From Microbacteriaceae bacterium (lineage in GTDB: Bacteria > Actinomycetota > Actinomycetes > Actinomycetales > Microbacteriaceae): a stretch of 64,000 bases of DNA. Below are positions 42,532-49,817 of this stretch, in pieces. The first letter of the stretch is position 1; each line of letters starts with the position of its first letter. Location: assembly GCA_031177985.1 (NCBI GenBank), contig JAPSJW010000002.1:627693-691692 (forward strand). The letters are read 5' to 3'. The notes beneath the pieces were generated by a model, which saw only the letters and a list, made by a program, of their open reading frames with translations, was not told the origin of the DNA and made no database searches. The translations under genes were made by a program, and so were the position numbers.

Positions 42532-42537
42532 AGGCTA
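42532..42537 (-). promoter_or_regulatory. -10 box for small membrane-protein gene (leaderless)
   Basis: TAGCCT on the minus strand; ATG 42525 is the predicted +1. Confidence 0.55.
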
Positions 42538-42569
42538 GCGGCGATCGCCCGCCGCCGGGGGAGCGGAGG

Positions 42570-43184
42570 TCAGGAACCGGCGGTCTCGAGCACGCGCTCC
42601 ACCGCACGCCCGAATGCGGCGACCGCGGCGACGCTGTCGCCGGCGTAGGCGCCGCTCATGACGCCGTCTCTCGCGAGCACGAACTCGTCGGCGGCATCAC
42701 CCGGACGCCGGCTGCCCATGCCGGAGAAGAGCTCGGTGATCCGCTCGGTGTACCAGTCGCGGTGGTCGGCTACGACGACCCGCACCGGATGCGTGAGCTG
42801 CGAGAACTCCGCAGCGGCGTTCATGAACGCGCACCCGCGGAAGCCACGCCGCGAGGCGTCCTCCGCGATGGCTGCGGCGAGGGCGCGCAGAGCGTCCTCG
42901 GGCTGAGCGGTCCCGGAGACGATCCGGTCGAACTCGGCACGCGCGTCCTCGTGCCGTCCGCGCATGTAGGCGAGGACCAGATTGTCCTTCGAGCCGTAGT
43001 GCTTGTAGAACGTGGCCTTGGTGACGTGGGACTCACTGATGAGTCGGTCGATGCCCACGGCGTTGATGCCCTCGGCGTAGAACAGCGCGCTCGCCGTCTC
43101 GAGGATGCGGGCCTTCGCGCCCTGTCCACCCGCGGAAACGGGAGCACGCTGTGCCGTCTCGGGGACGAGTGTTGCGGTCGGCAC
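42570..43184 (-). CDS. TetR/AcrR-family transcriptional regulator
   Basis: A 204-residue regulator. The N-terminal helix-turn-helix is clear (ARILETASALFYAEGINAVGIDRLISESHVTKATFYKHYGSKDNLVLAYM), preceded by a ~25-residue tail. The C-terminal ligand-binding half (FMNAAAEFSQLTHPVRVVVADHRDWYTERITELF) is of the subgroup often annotated for drug or aldehyde-stress response. The GTG start has AAGGAG upstream, and the transcript appears to start about 170 nt upstream next to a strong palindrome (43374-43403) that is its probable operator. Targets other than itself are not evident; the neighbouring aldo/keto reductases are candidates. Confidence 0.88.
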   Translation of the reverse strand: MPTATLVPETAQRAPVSAGGQGAKARILETASALFYAEGINAVGIDRLISESHVTKATFYKHYGSKDNLVLAYMRGRHEDARAEFDRIVSGTAQPEDALRALAAAIAEDASRRGFRGCAFMNAAAEFSQLTHPVRVVVADHRDWYTERITELFSGMGSRRPGDAADEFVLARDGVMSGAYAGDSVAAVAAFGRAVERVLETAGS

Positions 43185-43362
43185 AGCGTGCTCCTTCTGG
43201 CCTTCGAGCTAGGTGTCTTCAGCCGTTCCTCCGACTCCCGGGGTAGGAGCCGCCGCGGTTCGGGTCCGCGGATGATCCGGCGAGCGTTGGACTCGCCGGG
43301 TGGAGATGGGGATCTCCGCGCCGCCTCGGGGCATCAGGGGGGACCCCTCGGCGACGGATCCG

Positions 43363-43368
43363 ACTGTA
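43363..43368 (-). promoter_or_regulatory. -10 box for tetR-type gene
   Basis: TACAGT on the minus strand, directly downstream of the operator palindrome. Predicted start near 43356, leaving a ~170-nt leader that holds a 42-codon open frame of no recognisable content. Confidence 0.4.
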
Positions 43369-43373
43369 GCATG

Positions 43374-43403
43374 GCGGACAGACAGACTTGTCTGTTTGTC
43401 CGC
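43374..43403. promoter_or_regulatory. TetR-type operator palindrome
   Basis: A 30-bp inverted repeat with 13 of 15 positions matching between arms; the centre reads ACAGACAGACTTGTCTGT. It overlaps the -35 region expected for the divergent regulator gene and lies 80 bp upstream of the M16 peptidase start. Confidence 0.7.
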
Positions 43404-43469
43404 AGACACTCAGCCCCAGTCTCGGGGGCGTGCTCCGCCCGGCGCCGCTCCGCCGAGAGGCGGATGTCG

Positions 43470-43475
43470 TAGGCT
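43470..43475 (+). promoter_or_regulatory. -10 box for M16 peptidase gene (leaderless)
   Basis: TAGGCT; ATG 43483 begins seven bases after the last T. Confidence 0.5.
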
Positions 43476-43482
43476 CGGACGG

Positions 43483-44841
43483 ATGACCGGTGCAGTCGAA
43501 CTCCCGCTCGGCCTGGCCGACCTCCGTTTCACCGCATCCGGCGATTCGCTCGTCTCGCGCACCGTGCTGCCGAGCGGCGTGCGCGTTCTGAGCGAGCAGG
43601 TGCCCGGCGCCCGCAGCGTGACCGTCGGATTCTGGGTGGCGGTGGGCTCCCGCGACGAGCAGCCCGAGACCTACGGGTCCACGCACTTCCTCGAGCACCT
43701 GCTGTTCAAAGGCACGCCGACCCGCAGCGCGCTCGACATCGCGGTCAGCTTCGACGCCGTAGGCGGTGAGCACAACGCGCTCACCGCCAAGGAGTACACC
43801 TGCTACTACGCGAAGGTGCAGGATCGCGACCTTCCGATGGCGGTCGACGTGCTTGCCGACATGTTCACTTCGAGCCTGCTCGACCCGCAGGAGTTCGAGA
43901 ACGAGCGCGGGGTCATCCTCGAAGAGCTCGCGATGGCCGACGACGACCCGGGCGACGCGGTCAGCGAGCGCTTCTTCGAGGCCGTGCTCGGCGCGCATCC
44001 GCTCGGTCGCCCCATCGGCGGCAACGCCGACACGATCGGCGCGGTCTCGCGCGACGCGGTGTGGTCGCACTACCGCGCCAACTACCGCCCTCAGGACCTG
44101 GTGATCACCGTCGCCGGCGCCGTCGAGCACGACGATCTGGTGGCCAGGGTGCAGCGCGCGCTCACCATCGCCGGATGGGACCTCTCGCTCGAGGCCGCAC
44201 CCGTCGAGCGCCGGGCCCCCGAGCTCGCGAGCATCGAGCAGGGCGCTCCGCTCGTCGTGACGCAGCGCCCGATCGAGCAGACCAACATCATCATCGGCAC
44301 CACCGGGGTCGCCGCCGCGAGCGACGACCGCACGGTGCTCACGGTGCTCAACTCGATCCTCGGCGGGGGGATGTCGAGCAGGCTGTTCCAGGAGATCCGC
44401 GAGCGCCGAGGGCTCGCCTACTCCGTCTACTCGTTCTCGCCCAGCTACTCCGATCAGGGCGTCTTCGGCATGTACGCCGGGTGCTCGCCGGCGAAGGCCG
44501 CGACGGTGGCCGAGCTGATGCTCTCCGAGCTGCGCGGCATCGCCTCCGGCGGCGTCACCGAGGAGGAGCTCAGCCGTGCCGTCGGCCAGCTCTCCGGCGC
44601 ATCCGCTCTCGCCCTCGAGGACTCCGACACCCGCATGTCGCGCCTCGGACGCAGCGAGCTCACCCTCGGCGAGTTCGCCGACCTCGACGAGGTGCTGCGC
44701 AGGCTCTCGCTCGTCAGCCGGGACGACGTGCAGGAGCTGGCCGAGGACATCGTGTCGCGGCCGTACTCGATCGCCGCTGTCGGCGCCGTCGACGAGGCCG
44801 TCTTCGCGGGGCTGGCAGAGTCGCCCGCCCCCGTGCAGTGA
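43483..44841 (+). CDS. M16 family zinc metallopeptidase (insulinase/PepR type)
   Basis: A 452-residue peptidase. The inverted zinc motif HFLEH is at 68-72, followed about 76 residues later by the Glu-containing ENERGVILEELAM. The C-terminal M16 half carries a conserved GGGMSSRLFQEIRERRGLAYSVYSF. In actinobacteria a peptidase of this kind is commonly found in the pnp-dapB region. The ATG at 43483 is chosen because an upstream open extension overlaps the operator and promoter. It is probably cytoplasmic, degrading peptides. Confidence 0.92.
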   Translation: MTGAVELPLGLADLRFTASGDSLVSRTVLPSGVRVLSEQVPGARSVTVGFWVAVGSRDEQPETYGSTHFLEHLLFKGTPTRSALDIAVSFDAVGGEHNALTAKEYTCYYAKVQDRDLPMAVDVLADMFTSSLLDPQEFENERGVILEELAMADDDPGDAVSERFFEAVLGAHPLGRPIGGNADTIGAVSRDAVWSHYRANYRPQDLVITVAGAVEHDDLVARVQRALTIAGWDLSLEAAPVERRAPELASIEQGAPLVVTQRPIEQTNIIIGTTGVAAASDDRTVLTVLNSILGGGMSSRLFQEIRERRGLAYSVYSFSPSYSDQGVFGMYAGCSPAKAATVAELMLSELRGIASGGVTEEELSRAVGQLSGASALALEDSDTRMSRLGRSELTLGEFADLDEVLRRLSLVSRDDVQELAEDIVSRPYSIAAVGAVDEAVFAGLAESPAPVQ

Positions 44842-44857
44842 CAGTAAGGAGAGCCTG

Positions 44858-45460
44858 ATGGCTCATTTCATCTATCTCGTGCGCCATGGCGAGCAGCTCG
44901 ACGCGGAGCACGGCATCGAGGACGGCCCGCTGTCGCCGCGAGGTCGCCGGCAGGCGCACGCGATCGCCGAGCGGCTGAGCGGCATCCCGTTCACGAGCGC
45001 CTGGCACTCGCCCTTCGTGCGGGCGGCCGAGACCGCGCGCATCATGACCGAGCGCATGCCGGCGCTCGAATCGCAGCCGAGCGCGCTGCTGATGGACTGC
45101 ATCCCCGGCGGCCCGACCCCCGATATGCCCCACGCCTTCGAGTCGTTCTTCGGGGGCGTCACCCGCGAGCAGATCGAGGCGGGCGAGGCGCAGATGGCGG
45201 ATGCGGTGGCCGAGTGGCTGACGCCCGCTCGCGAAGACCGCCACGACCTCCTCATCACCCACAACTTCGTCATCGCGTGGTTCGTGCGCGAGGTGTTCGG
45301 AGCGCCCGCTTGGCGGTGGATGGGGCTCAACCAGGCCAACTGCGGCCTCACCATCATCCGGGTCCGCAGCGCGAAGCCCCCCGTGCTCATCACCTACAAC
45401 GACCTCGGCCACCTGCCGGTCGAGCTGCGCACCGGCCTGCCCTACGACCAGCCCGTCTAG
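44858..45460 (+). CDS. Histidine phosphatase (phosphoglycerate-mutase-like) family protein
   Basis: A 200-residue enzyme with the catalytic RHG motif near the N terminus (FIYLVRHGEQLDAEHGIEDGPLSPRGRRQAHAIAERL), the TSAWHSPFVRAAETARIM phosphate-pocket segment and the second catalytic His in DLLITHNFVIAWFVREVFG. The substrate within this broad family (phosphoproteins, sugar phosphates, nucleotides) cannot be told. The ATG has AAGGAGAG upstream and begins 16 bp after the M16 gene, so the two form an operon. The stop shares CTAG with the convergent GNAT gene. Confidence 0.9.
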   Translation: MAHFIYLVRHGEQLDAEHGIEDGPLSPRGRRQAHAIAERLSGIPFTSAWHSPFVRAAETARIMTERMPALESQPSALLMDCIPGGPTPDMPHAFESFFGGVTREQIEAGEAQMADAVAEWLTPAREDRHDLLITHNFVIAWFVREVFGAPAWRWMGLNQANCGLTIIRVRSAKPPVLITYNDLGHLPVELRTGLPYDQPV

Positions 45461-45945
45461 AGGCGCTTCGCGAACCAGTGGGTCGCGTTGGGATTGTCGT
45501 TGTAGGGCGGGATCTCCTCGAACCCGCTCGACCGGTAGAGGCCGCCCGCCGCCGCGAGGCTCTCGTTCGTGTCGAGCACGAGCTCGGCGGCACCGAACGC
45601 GCGTGCCCGGCTCTCGAGCTCGGCGAGCAGCAGCCGCCCGAGACCCTGCCGACGCACGTGGGGCTGCAGCCAGAGGTGCTTCACCTCGAAGCGCGGGGCC
45701 GTCTCGTCCTCTGACGAGAGGCGACGGATGCCGCCGCAGCCCACGTCGGCCGCCTCACCCGCGAGGTCCTCGCCCTCGACCACGAGGAAGACGCCTCGCG
45801 GAGGTTCGAACTCCTCCGCGGAGGGGAACACCGTCCGGTAGGCGTCCGGACCCGCTGGGAAGGTCTCGGCGCGGCTCGCGAAGTACTCGGTCAGCAGCGC
45901 GGCAGCGGCGGCGTCATCCGCTCGGGCCTCACGGAAGGCGGGCAT
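45457..45945 (-). CDS. GNAT-family N-acetyltransferase
   Basis: A 162-residue acetyltransferase. The acetyl-CoA-binding motif is VKHLWLQPHVRRQGLGRLLLAELESRAR (Q/RxxGxG/A = RRQGLG), followed by the C-terminal pattern LVLDTNESLAAAGGLYRSSGFEEI. The ending PYNDNPNATHWFAKRL is typical of a widespread small-molecule acetyltransferase subgroup. The ATG at 45945 is one base after the predicted transcription start and agrees with the family start. The substrate is unknown. Confidence 0.88.
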   Translation of the reverse strand: MPAFREARADDAAAAALLTEYFASRAETFPAGPDAYRTVFPSAEEFEPPRGVFLVVEGEDLAGEAADVGCGGIRRLSSEDETAPRFEVKHLWLQPHVRRQGLGRLLLAELESRARAFGAAELVLDTNESLAAAGGLYRSSGFEEIPPYNDNPNATHWFAKRL

Positions 45946-45952
45946 GGCTCCC

Positions 45953-45958
45953 AGCCTA
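45953..45958 (-). promoter_or_regulatory. -10 box for GNAT gene (leaderless)
   Basis: TAGGCT on the minus strand, predicted +1 at 45946, ATG at 45945. Confidence 0.5.
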
Positions 45959-45982
45959 GGACGACCGCGCGGCAACGCCGGA

Positions 45983-45988
45983 TAGATT
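45983..45988 (+). promoter_or_regulatory. -10 box for dapB (leaderless)
   Basis: TAGATT; GTG 45995 is the predicted +1. Confidence 0.55.
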
Positions 45989-45994
45989 GGACCG

Positions 45995-46747
45995 GTGAGC
46001 ACACGGGTCGCGGTCGTCGGAGCCACCGGCAGGATGGGACGGCTGATCTCCCGGCTGGTCGAGGAGGGCGACGACTTCGAGCTCGTCGCGAGACTGGGCT
46101 CCGGCTCGCCGTTGGAGGAGATGCTCGCCGCTGACGTCGTCGTCGACGTGACGCTGCCCCACATCTCGCCCGGCATCGTCGACTTCGCGGTCGAGCACGG
46201 CAGGAACGTGCTCGTCGGCACCTCGGGGTGGTCGGCCGACCGCATCTCGCCGCTCGTCGGGCGGGTGCAGCGCCGCGGCGACGTCGGCGTGGTCATCATC
46301 CCCAACTTCGCCCTCGGCTCCGTGCTCGCCACACGCTTCGCGACCCAGGCCGCCCGTTTCTACGACTCCATCGAGATCGTCGAGACGCACGGCACCGGTA
46401 AGGTCGACTCGCCCTCGGGCACGGCGGTGCGCACCGCGGAGCTCATCGGCGAGGTGCGGGCATCGCTCGGCCCCGTGATCGCCCCGCACGCCGACCAGCG
46501 CGCCCGCGGGCAGCAGGTCGCGAGCGTGCCCATCCACAGCCTGCGGATGCACGGCGTCTCCGCCCGCCAGGAGGTCGTCATCGGCGGCACGGGTGAGACG
46601 GTCCGCATCGTGCATGACGCCAGCTCCGACGCCGCGTACGAGCGGGGCATCCTGCTCGCTCTGCGCGCGACCGTCGGTGCGACCGGGGTCACCGTGGGGC
46701 TCGACGCCCTGCTCGATCTCGACGGCGCGCCCGCCACCGCGTCATGA
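45995..46747 (+). CDS. dapB: 4-hydroxy-tetrahydrodipicolinate reductase
   Basis: A 250-residue enzyme of the lysine/diaminopimelate pathway, acting after DapA (its gene lies about 5 kb downstream). The dinucleotide motif GATGRMGRLI is at the N terminus, and the catalytic/substrate motif is ETHGTGKVDSPSGTA (canonical ExHHxxKxDAPSGTA, so the second His and the Ala differ). VPIHSLRMHGVSARQEVVIGGTGE completes the C-terminal domain. It makes tetrahydrodipicolinate for cell-wall cross-linking and lysine. The 3' end overlaps the next gene by four bases (ATGA). Confidence 0.94.
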   Translation: MSTRVAVVGATGRMGRLISRLVEEGDDFELVARLGSGSPLEEMLAADVVVDVTLPHISPGIVDFAVEHGRNVLVGTSGWSADRISPLVGRVQRRGDVGVVIIPNFALGSVLATRFATQAARFYDSIEIVETHGTGKVDSPSGTAVRTAELIGEVRASLGPVIAPHADQRARGQQVASVPIHSLRMHGVSARQEVVIGGTGETVRIVHDASSDAAYERGILLALRATVGATGVTVGLDALLDLDGAPATAS

Positions 46748-47190
46748 GGGGAGCCGTCGCCGCCCTCGTGATGGCGGCTCTGCTGCTGCTGTACCTCGTG
46801 CTCGTCGCCGGCTACGCCATCCGCTTCGTCGCCTCGGGGGAGCCTGCGGGCATCGGCATCGGAGTCGCGCTGTTCCTGCTGCCGCTGCTCGGGGCGTGGC
46901 TCCTCGCGGCGGAGCTGCTCTTCACGGTGCGCGCGGAGCGCCTGCGGCGGGTGGCGGCGTCGGAGGGTCCGCTGCCGGCCGACGAGCTGCCCCGCCTGCC
47001 CAGCGGCCGGCCCGACCCGAGGGCCGCCGACGAGCGCTTCCCGCGCTACAGAGAGGCCGTCGAGGCGGAGCCCGACTCGTGGCGGGCCTGGCTGCGTCTG
47101 GGACTCGCCTACGACGCCAGCGGCGACCGCAAGCGAGCCCGCTGGGCGGTCAGGCGAGCGGTGCGGCTGGAGCGCGGGCTGCCGGTCTAG
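46744..47190 (+). CDS. Small membrane protein with a TPR-like C terminus
   Basis: A 148-residue protein coupled to dapB by ATGA. Two N-terminal membrane helices (VMAALLLLYLVLVAGYAIRFV, IGVALFLLPLLGAWLLAAELLF) are followed by a cytoplasmic region ending in one tetratricopeptide-like unit (FPRYREAVEAEPDSWRAWLRLGLAYDASGDRKRARWAVRRAVRLE). Co-location with dapB is common in this lineage, but no function is known. It ends just before a tandem repeat array. Confidence 0.72.
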   Translation: MRGAVAALVMAALLLLYLVLVAGYAIRFVASGEPAGIGIGVALFLLPLLGAWLLAAELLFTVRAERLRRVAASEGPLPADELPRLPSGRPDPRAADERFPRYREAVEAEPDSWRAWLRLGLAYDASGDRKRARWAVRRAVRLERGLPV

Positions 47191-47200
47191 CCGCCCGTCA

Positions 47201-47322
47201 GTCGCCGCGGCCCAGCATCGCGCACTGCCTTCAGTCGCCGCGATCGAGCATCGCGTGCTGCCTTCGGTCGCCGCGATGGAGCATCGCGTGCTGCCGTCAG
47301 GCGCCGCGATCGAGCATCGCGT
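47201..47322. repeat. 33-bp tandem hairpin repeat (three full copies plus a partial fourth)
   Basis: Copies begin at 47201, 47234, 47267 and 47300, exactly 33 bp apart. Copies 2-4 contain CGCGAT, a five-base loop, and ATCGCG (copy 3 with one change in the loop region), so each can fold into a six-bp hairpin; copy 1 is more degenerate. The partial copy at 47300-47322 lies inside the last codons of the epimerase gene on the minus strand, so the array appears to be amplified from that gene's 3' end. It sits between convergent genes and may act in transcription termination. Confidence 0.85.
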
Positions 47323-48238
47323 CGATGGCCTGCTCGATGGTCTCGTGCTCGAAGCGGAAGCCGTCGTCGAGCAGCTTCTGCGGCACCTGACGCTGGCTCG
47401 GCAGCAGCAGCTCGCGTCCCGCCTCGCCGAGGCCCAGCGAGATCGCGCGCTCGGGGATGACGAAGCTGTACCAGCGGCGCAGGCGGCGCGCGACCGTCCT
47501 GGTGGCGCGGTCGGACGTCGCGGCGACCGGCCCGGCGAGGTTCACCGGACCCGACAGCCTCGAGGTGAGCAGGTGGCGGATGGCCGCGGCCTCGTCGTGC
47601 AGGCTGATCCAGGGCCAGTGCTGACCGCCGGTGCCCATCCGGGCGCCGAGCCCCGCTCGCGAGGCGAGCAGGATCGGCTCGAACGCTCCGCCCCTGCCGA
47701 CGACGAGCCCGGTGCGCAGAGTGACCACCCGCACGCCCTCAGGGGCGAGGGCGGCGGTCTCCTCCCACCGGCGCACGACCTCCGCGAGAAAGCCCGTGCC
47801 AGCGGGGCTCGCCTCGGTGAGACGCTCGCCCGGCCGGTTCCCGTAGAAGCCGACCGCGCTCGCGTTCAGGAGCGTCTTCGGCCTCGTGCGTGCGCGAGTC
47901 AGCGCATCCGTGATCGTACGGGTGGCCTGCACACGCGACTGCAGGATCTCGCGCTTCCACCGCGACGTCCACGGGATGCGGGAGATCGAGGCGCCCGACA
48001 GGTTGACGACCGCGTCGACATCCTCGAGCACCGATTCGTCCAGGATGCCCGCCTGCGGTGCCCAGTTCACCTCGTCGGGCTTCGAGGGCTGCCGCCGCAC
48101 CAGGGTGCGCACGCTGTGGCCGTCCTCGCGCAGCTGGCGCACCAGTTCGCGGCCGATCATGCCGGACGCGCCCGACACGAGCACCGTCATCGGCGCCGCC
48201 GCCGATCGGGTGGGCCGTGCGGAGGACGGGTCGGCCAC
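47297..48238 (-). CDS. TIGR01777-type NAD-dependent epimerase/oxidoreductase
   Basis: A 313-residue extended-SDR protein. The Rossmann motif is VSGASGMIGRELVRQL near residue 20, followed by VDAVVNLSGASISRIPWTSRWKREILQSRV, LLNASAVGFYG and the C-terminal DUF1731 stretch ending DGFRFEHETIEQAIDAML. The substrate is unknown for the family. The GTG at 48238 overlaps the OsmC stop (TAGTG), suggesting coupling; the ATG 48 bases downstream (MTVLVSGASG) is an alternative that fits homologues. The last codons are shared with the tandem repeat array. Confidence 0.87.
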   Translation of the reverse strand: MADPSSARPTRSAAAPMTVLVSGASGMIGRELVRQLREDGHSVRTLVRRQPSKPDEVNWAPQAGILDESVLEDVDAVVNLSGASISRIPWTSRWKREILQSRVQATRTITDALTRARTRPKTLLNASAVGFYGNRPGERLTEASPAGTGFLAEVVRRWEETAALAPEGVRVVTLRTGLVVGRGGAFEPILLASRAGLGARMGTGGQHWPWISLHDEAAAIRHLLTSRLSGPVNLAGPVAATSDRATRTVARRLRRWYSFVIPERAISLGLGEAGRELLLPSQRQVPQKLLDDGFRFEHETIEQAIDAMLDRGA

Positions 48239-48663
48239 TAGGCGAGGCTGGCTTCGAGGGTGATCGGGATGCCGGCGAGCGCCTTCGAGACGGGGCAGTT
48301 AGCCTTCGCGTCCTCCGCGAAGCGCTCGAAGTCGGCTTCGCCGAGGCCCGGCACCTTCGCGCTCACCAGGAGGTGGCTCCCGGTGATGCCCTCACCCGGC
48401 TGGAACGTGACGGCCGCGGTCACCTGCAGGCTCTCCGGCGGGCTGCCCGCCTCGCTCAGGGCGTGCGACAGCGCCATCGAGAAACAGGCGGAGTGCGCTG
48501 CGCCGAGCAGCTCCTCGGGGTTGGTCTTCCCGACCTCGCCCTCCGCCCTGGCCTGCCAGGTCACGGGGAACTCGGCGGCATCCGAGGAGTCGAGTGATGT
48601 GGTCCCCTTGCCCTCCGTCAGGCTGCCGAACCAGAGCGTCGTCGCTTCGCTAGTGAGTGCCAT
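48238..48663 (-). CDS. OsmC-family peroxiredoxin
   Basis: A 141-residue OsmC/Ohr-like thiol peroxidase. The two redox cysteines lie in AAHSACFSMALSHAL and DAKANCPVSKALAG, with the usual GKTNPEELLGAAHSACFSM context. It reduces organic hydroperoxides in the cytosol. It is the first gene of a two-gene unit with the epimerase. The pattern is closer to OsmC than to Ohr, because SACFSM precedes the long helix. No regulator of the OhrR type is adjacent. Confidence 0.9.
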   Translation of the reverse strand: MALTSEATTLWFGSLTEGKGTTSLDSSDAAEFPVTWQARAEGEVGKTNPEELLGAAHSACFSMALSHALSEAGSPPESLQVTAAVTFQPGEGITGSHLLVSAKVPGLGEADFERFAEDAKANCPVSKALAGIPITLEASLA

Positions 48664-48832
48664 CGGTGGCTCCTTCCCTCGCTTCTCACCCTAGGGCGGC
48701 GAGGCGGGCGACGACCAGGAACCCGAGGGGTCCTCCCAGGCTGAGCCACTTCCAGCCGGGACAGCGTGCGGAACCCCGGCGCGCCGGACCGGCATCCGGC
48801 GTGGCCGCCATGCCGACGTCATCCGTCGGCGC

Positions 48833-48838
48833 TATCGT
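48833..48838 (+). promoter_or_regulatory. -10 box for thyX (leaderless)
   Basis: TATCGT; GTG 48846 begins seven bases after the last T. This places the start downstream of several in-frame upstream codons. Confidence 0.5.
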
Positions 48839-48845
48839 GAAGGCC

Positions 48846-49583
48846 GTGCCGGACGAGACCCCCGAGATCGAATTCCGTTCCGACGTCACGGTGGAGCTGG
48901 TGCGCTCGAGCGCCCATGACTCCGACGTGCTGTTCGCCGCCCGCGTCTCGACGCAGGGCGAGAAGACCCTCGACAAGGCGGCGAGCGGCGCCGAGGCCAC
49001 CGACCGCGACCGCGGGCTCATCAACTACCTGATGCGCGACCGCCACGGATCGCCCTTCGAGCACAACTCGATGACCTTCTACGTGCAGGCTCCGATCTTC
49101 GTCTTCCGCGAGTTCATGCGGCACCGCATGGCCTCCTACAACGAGGAGAGCGGTCGCTACCGCGAGCTGCGTCCGGTCTTCTACGTGCCCGGTCCGGAGC
49201 GCAACCTCGTGCAGGTCGGCAAGCCCGGCGCCTACGAGTTCCTCCCCGGCAGCCCCGAGCAGACCGCCCTGGTCGGCGACGAGGTGCGCGCCGTCGCGAC
49301 GGCCGCCTACGAGTCGTACCAGCGGATGCTCGACGCCGGCGTCGCTCGCGAGGTGGCGCGGATCGTGCTGCCGCTCACGATCTACTCCTCGATGTACGTG
49401 ACGGTGAACGCCAGGTCTCTCATGAACTTCCTCTCCCTGCGGACCAAGCACGAGGAATCGACCTTCCCCTCCTTCCCGCAGCGCGAGATCGAGATGTGTG
49501 CGGAGAAGATGGAGGGCCTCTGGAAGGACCTCATGCCGCTCACCCACTCCGCCTTCACGGCGAACGGGCGCGTCGCGCCGTAG
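48846..49583 (+). CDS. thyX: Flavin-dependent thymidylate synthase
   Basis: A 245-residue ThyX, which methylates dUMP to dTMP using methylenetetrahydrofolate, FAD and NADPH. The ThyX signature RHRxxSxNExSxRY is intact as RHRMASYNEESGRY at residues 92-105. FEHNSMTFYVQAPIFVFREFMRHR and SLMNFLSLRT are also family features. The GTG at 48846 (VPDETPEIEF) is preferred to upstream ATGs because of the leaderless promoter and the normal protein length. It is unrelated to ThyA. It is followed by 234 bp without a recognisable gene. Confidence 0.94.
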   Translation: MPDETPEIEFRSDVTVELVRSSAHDSDVLFAARVSTQGEKTLDKAASGAEATDRDRGLINYLMRDRHGSPFEHNSMTFYVQAPIFVFREFMRHRMASYNEESGRYRELRPVFYVPGPERNLVQVGKPGAYEFLPGSPEQTALVGDEVRAVATAAYESYQRMLDAGVAREVARIVLPLTIYSSMYVTVNARSLMNFLSLRTKHEESTFPSFPQREIEMCAEKMEGLWKDLMPLTHSAFTANGRVAP

Positions 49584-49817
49584 CCCGGGCTCGACCGACG
49601 GGCTGCGGGACCTTCGTCGCAGGGGCCGCCGGTCGGCCCGCGCTCGCGGTCACCTGAGGATGCACGGCTGACACGCCGGGCTGTACGGCGGTTCGCCCGG
49701 CGAGTTGGCATCGCCTCCTCACCAGACCGCAGTCGACTCTCCGTCCACCGCACCTCCGTCTCCACCGATCGGGTCCGGAGGGTCCGGCAACTCTCGTGGC
49801 TCGCACATCCTCGGGGC

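Noticed and set aside
43209-43340. 42-codon frame in the leader of the tetR-type gene
   Set aside because: Arg/Thr/Pro-rich, no convincing ribosome binding site and no similarity to a known leader peptide; reported only as part of the leader.
47201-47322. CRISPR array
   Set aside because: The copies are directly abutting with no unique spacers, the unit is derived from an adjacent gene's 3' end, and no cas gene is present.
49584-49817. Possible small gene between thyX and the AbiEi/DUF559 gene
   Set aside because: No frame with a credible start, ribosome binding site and protein-like composition was seen in the 234-bp gap.
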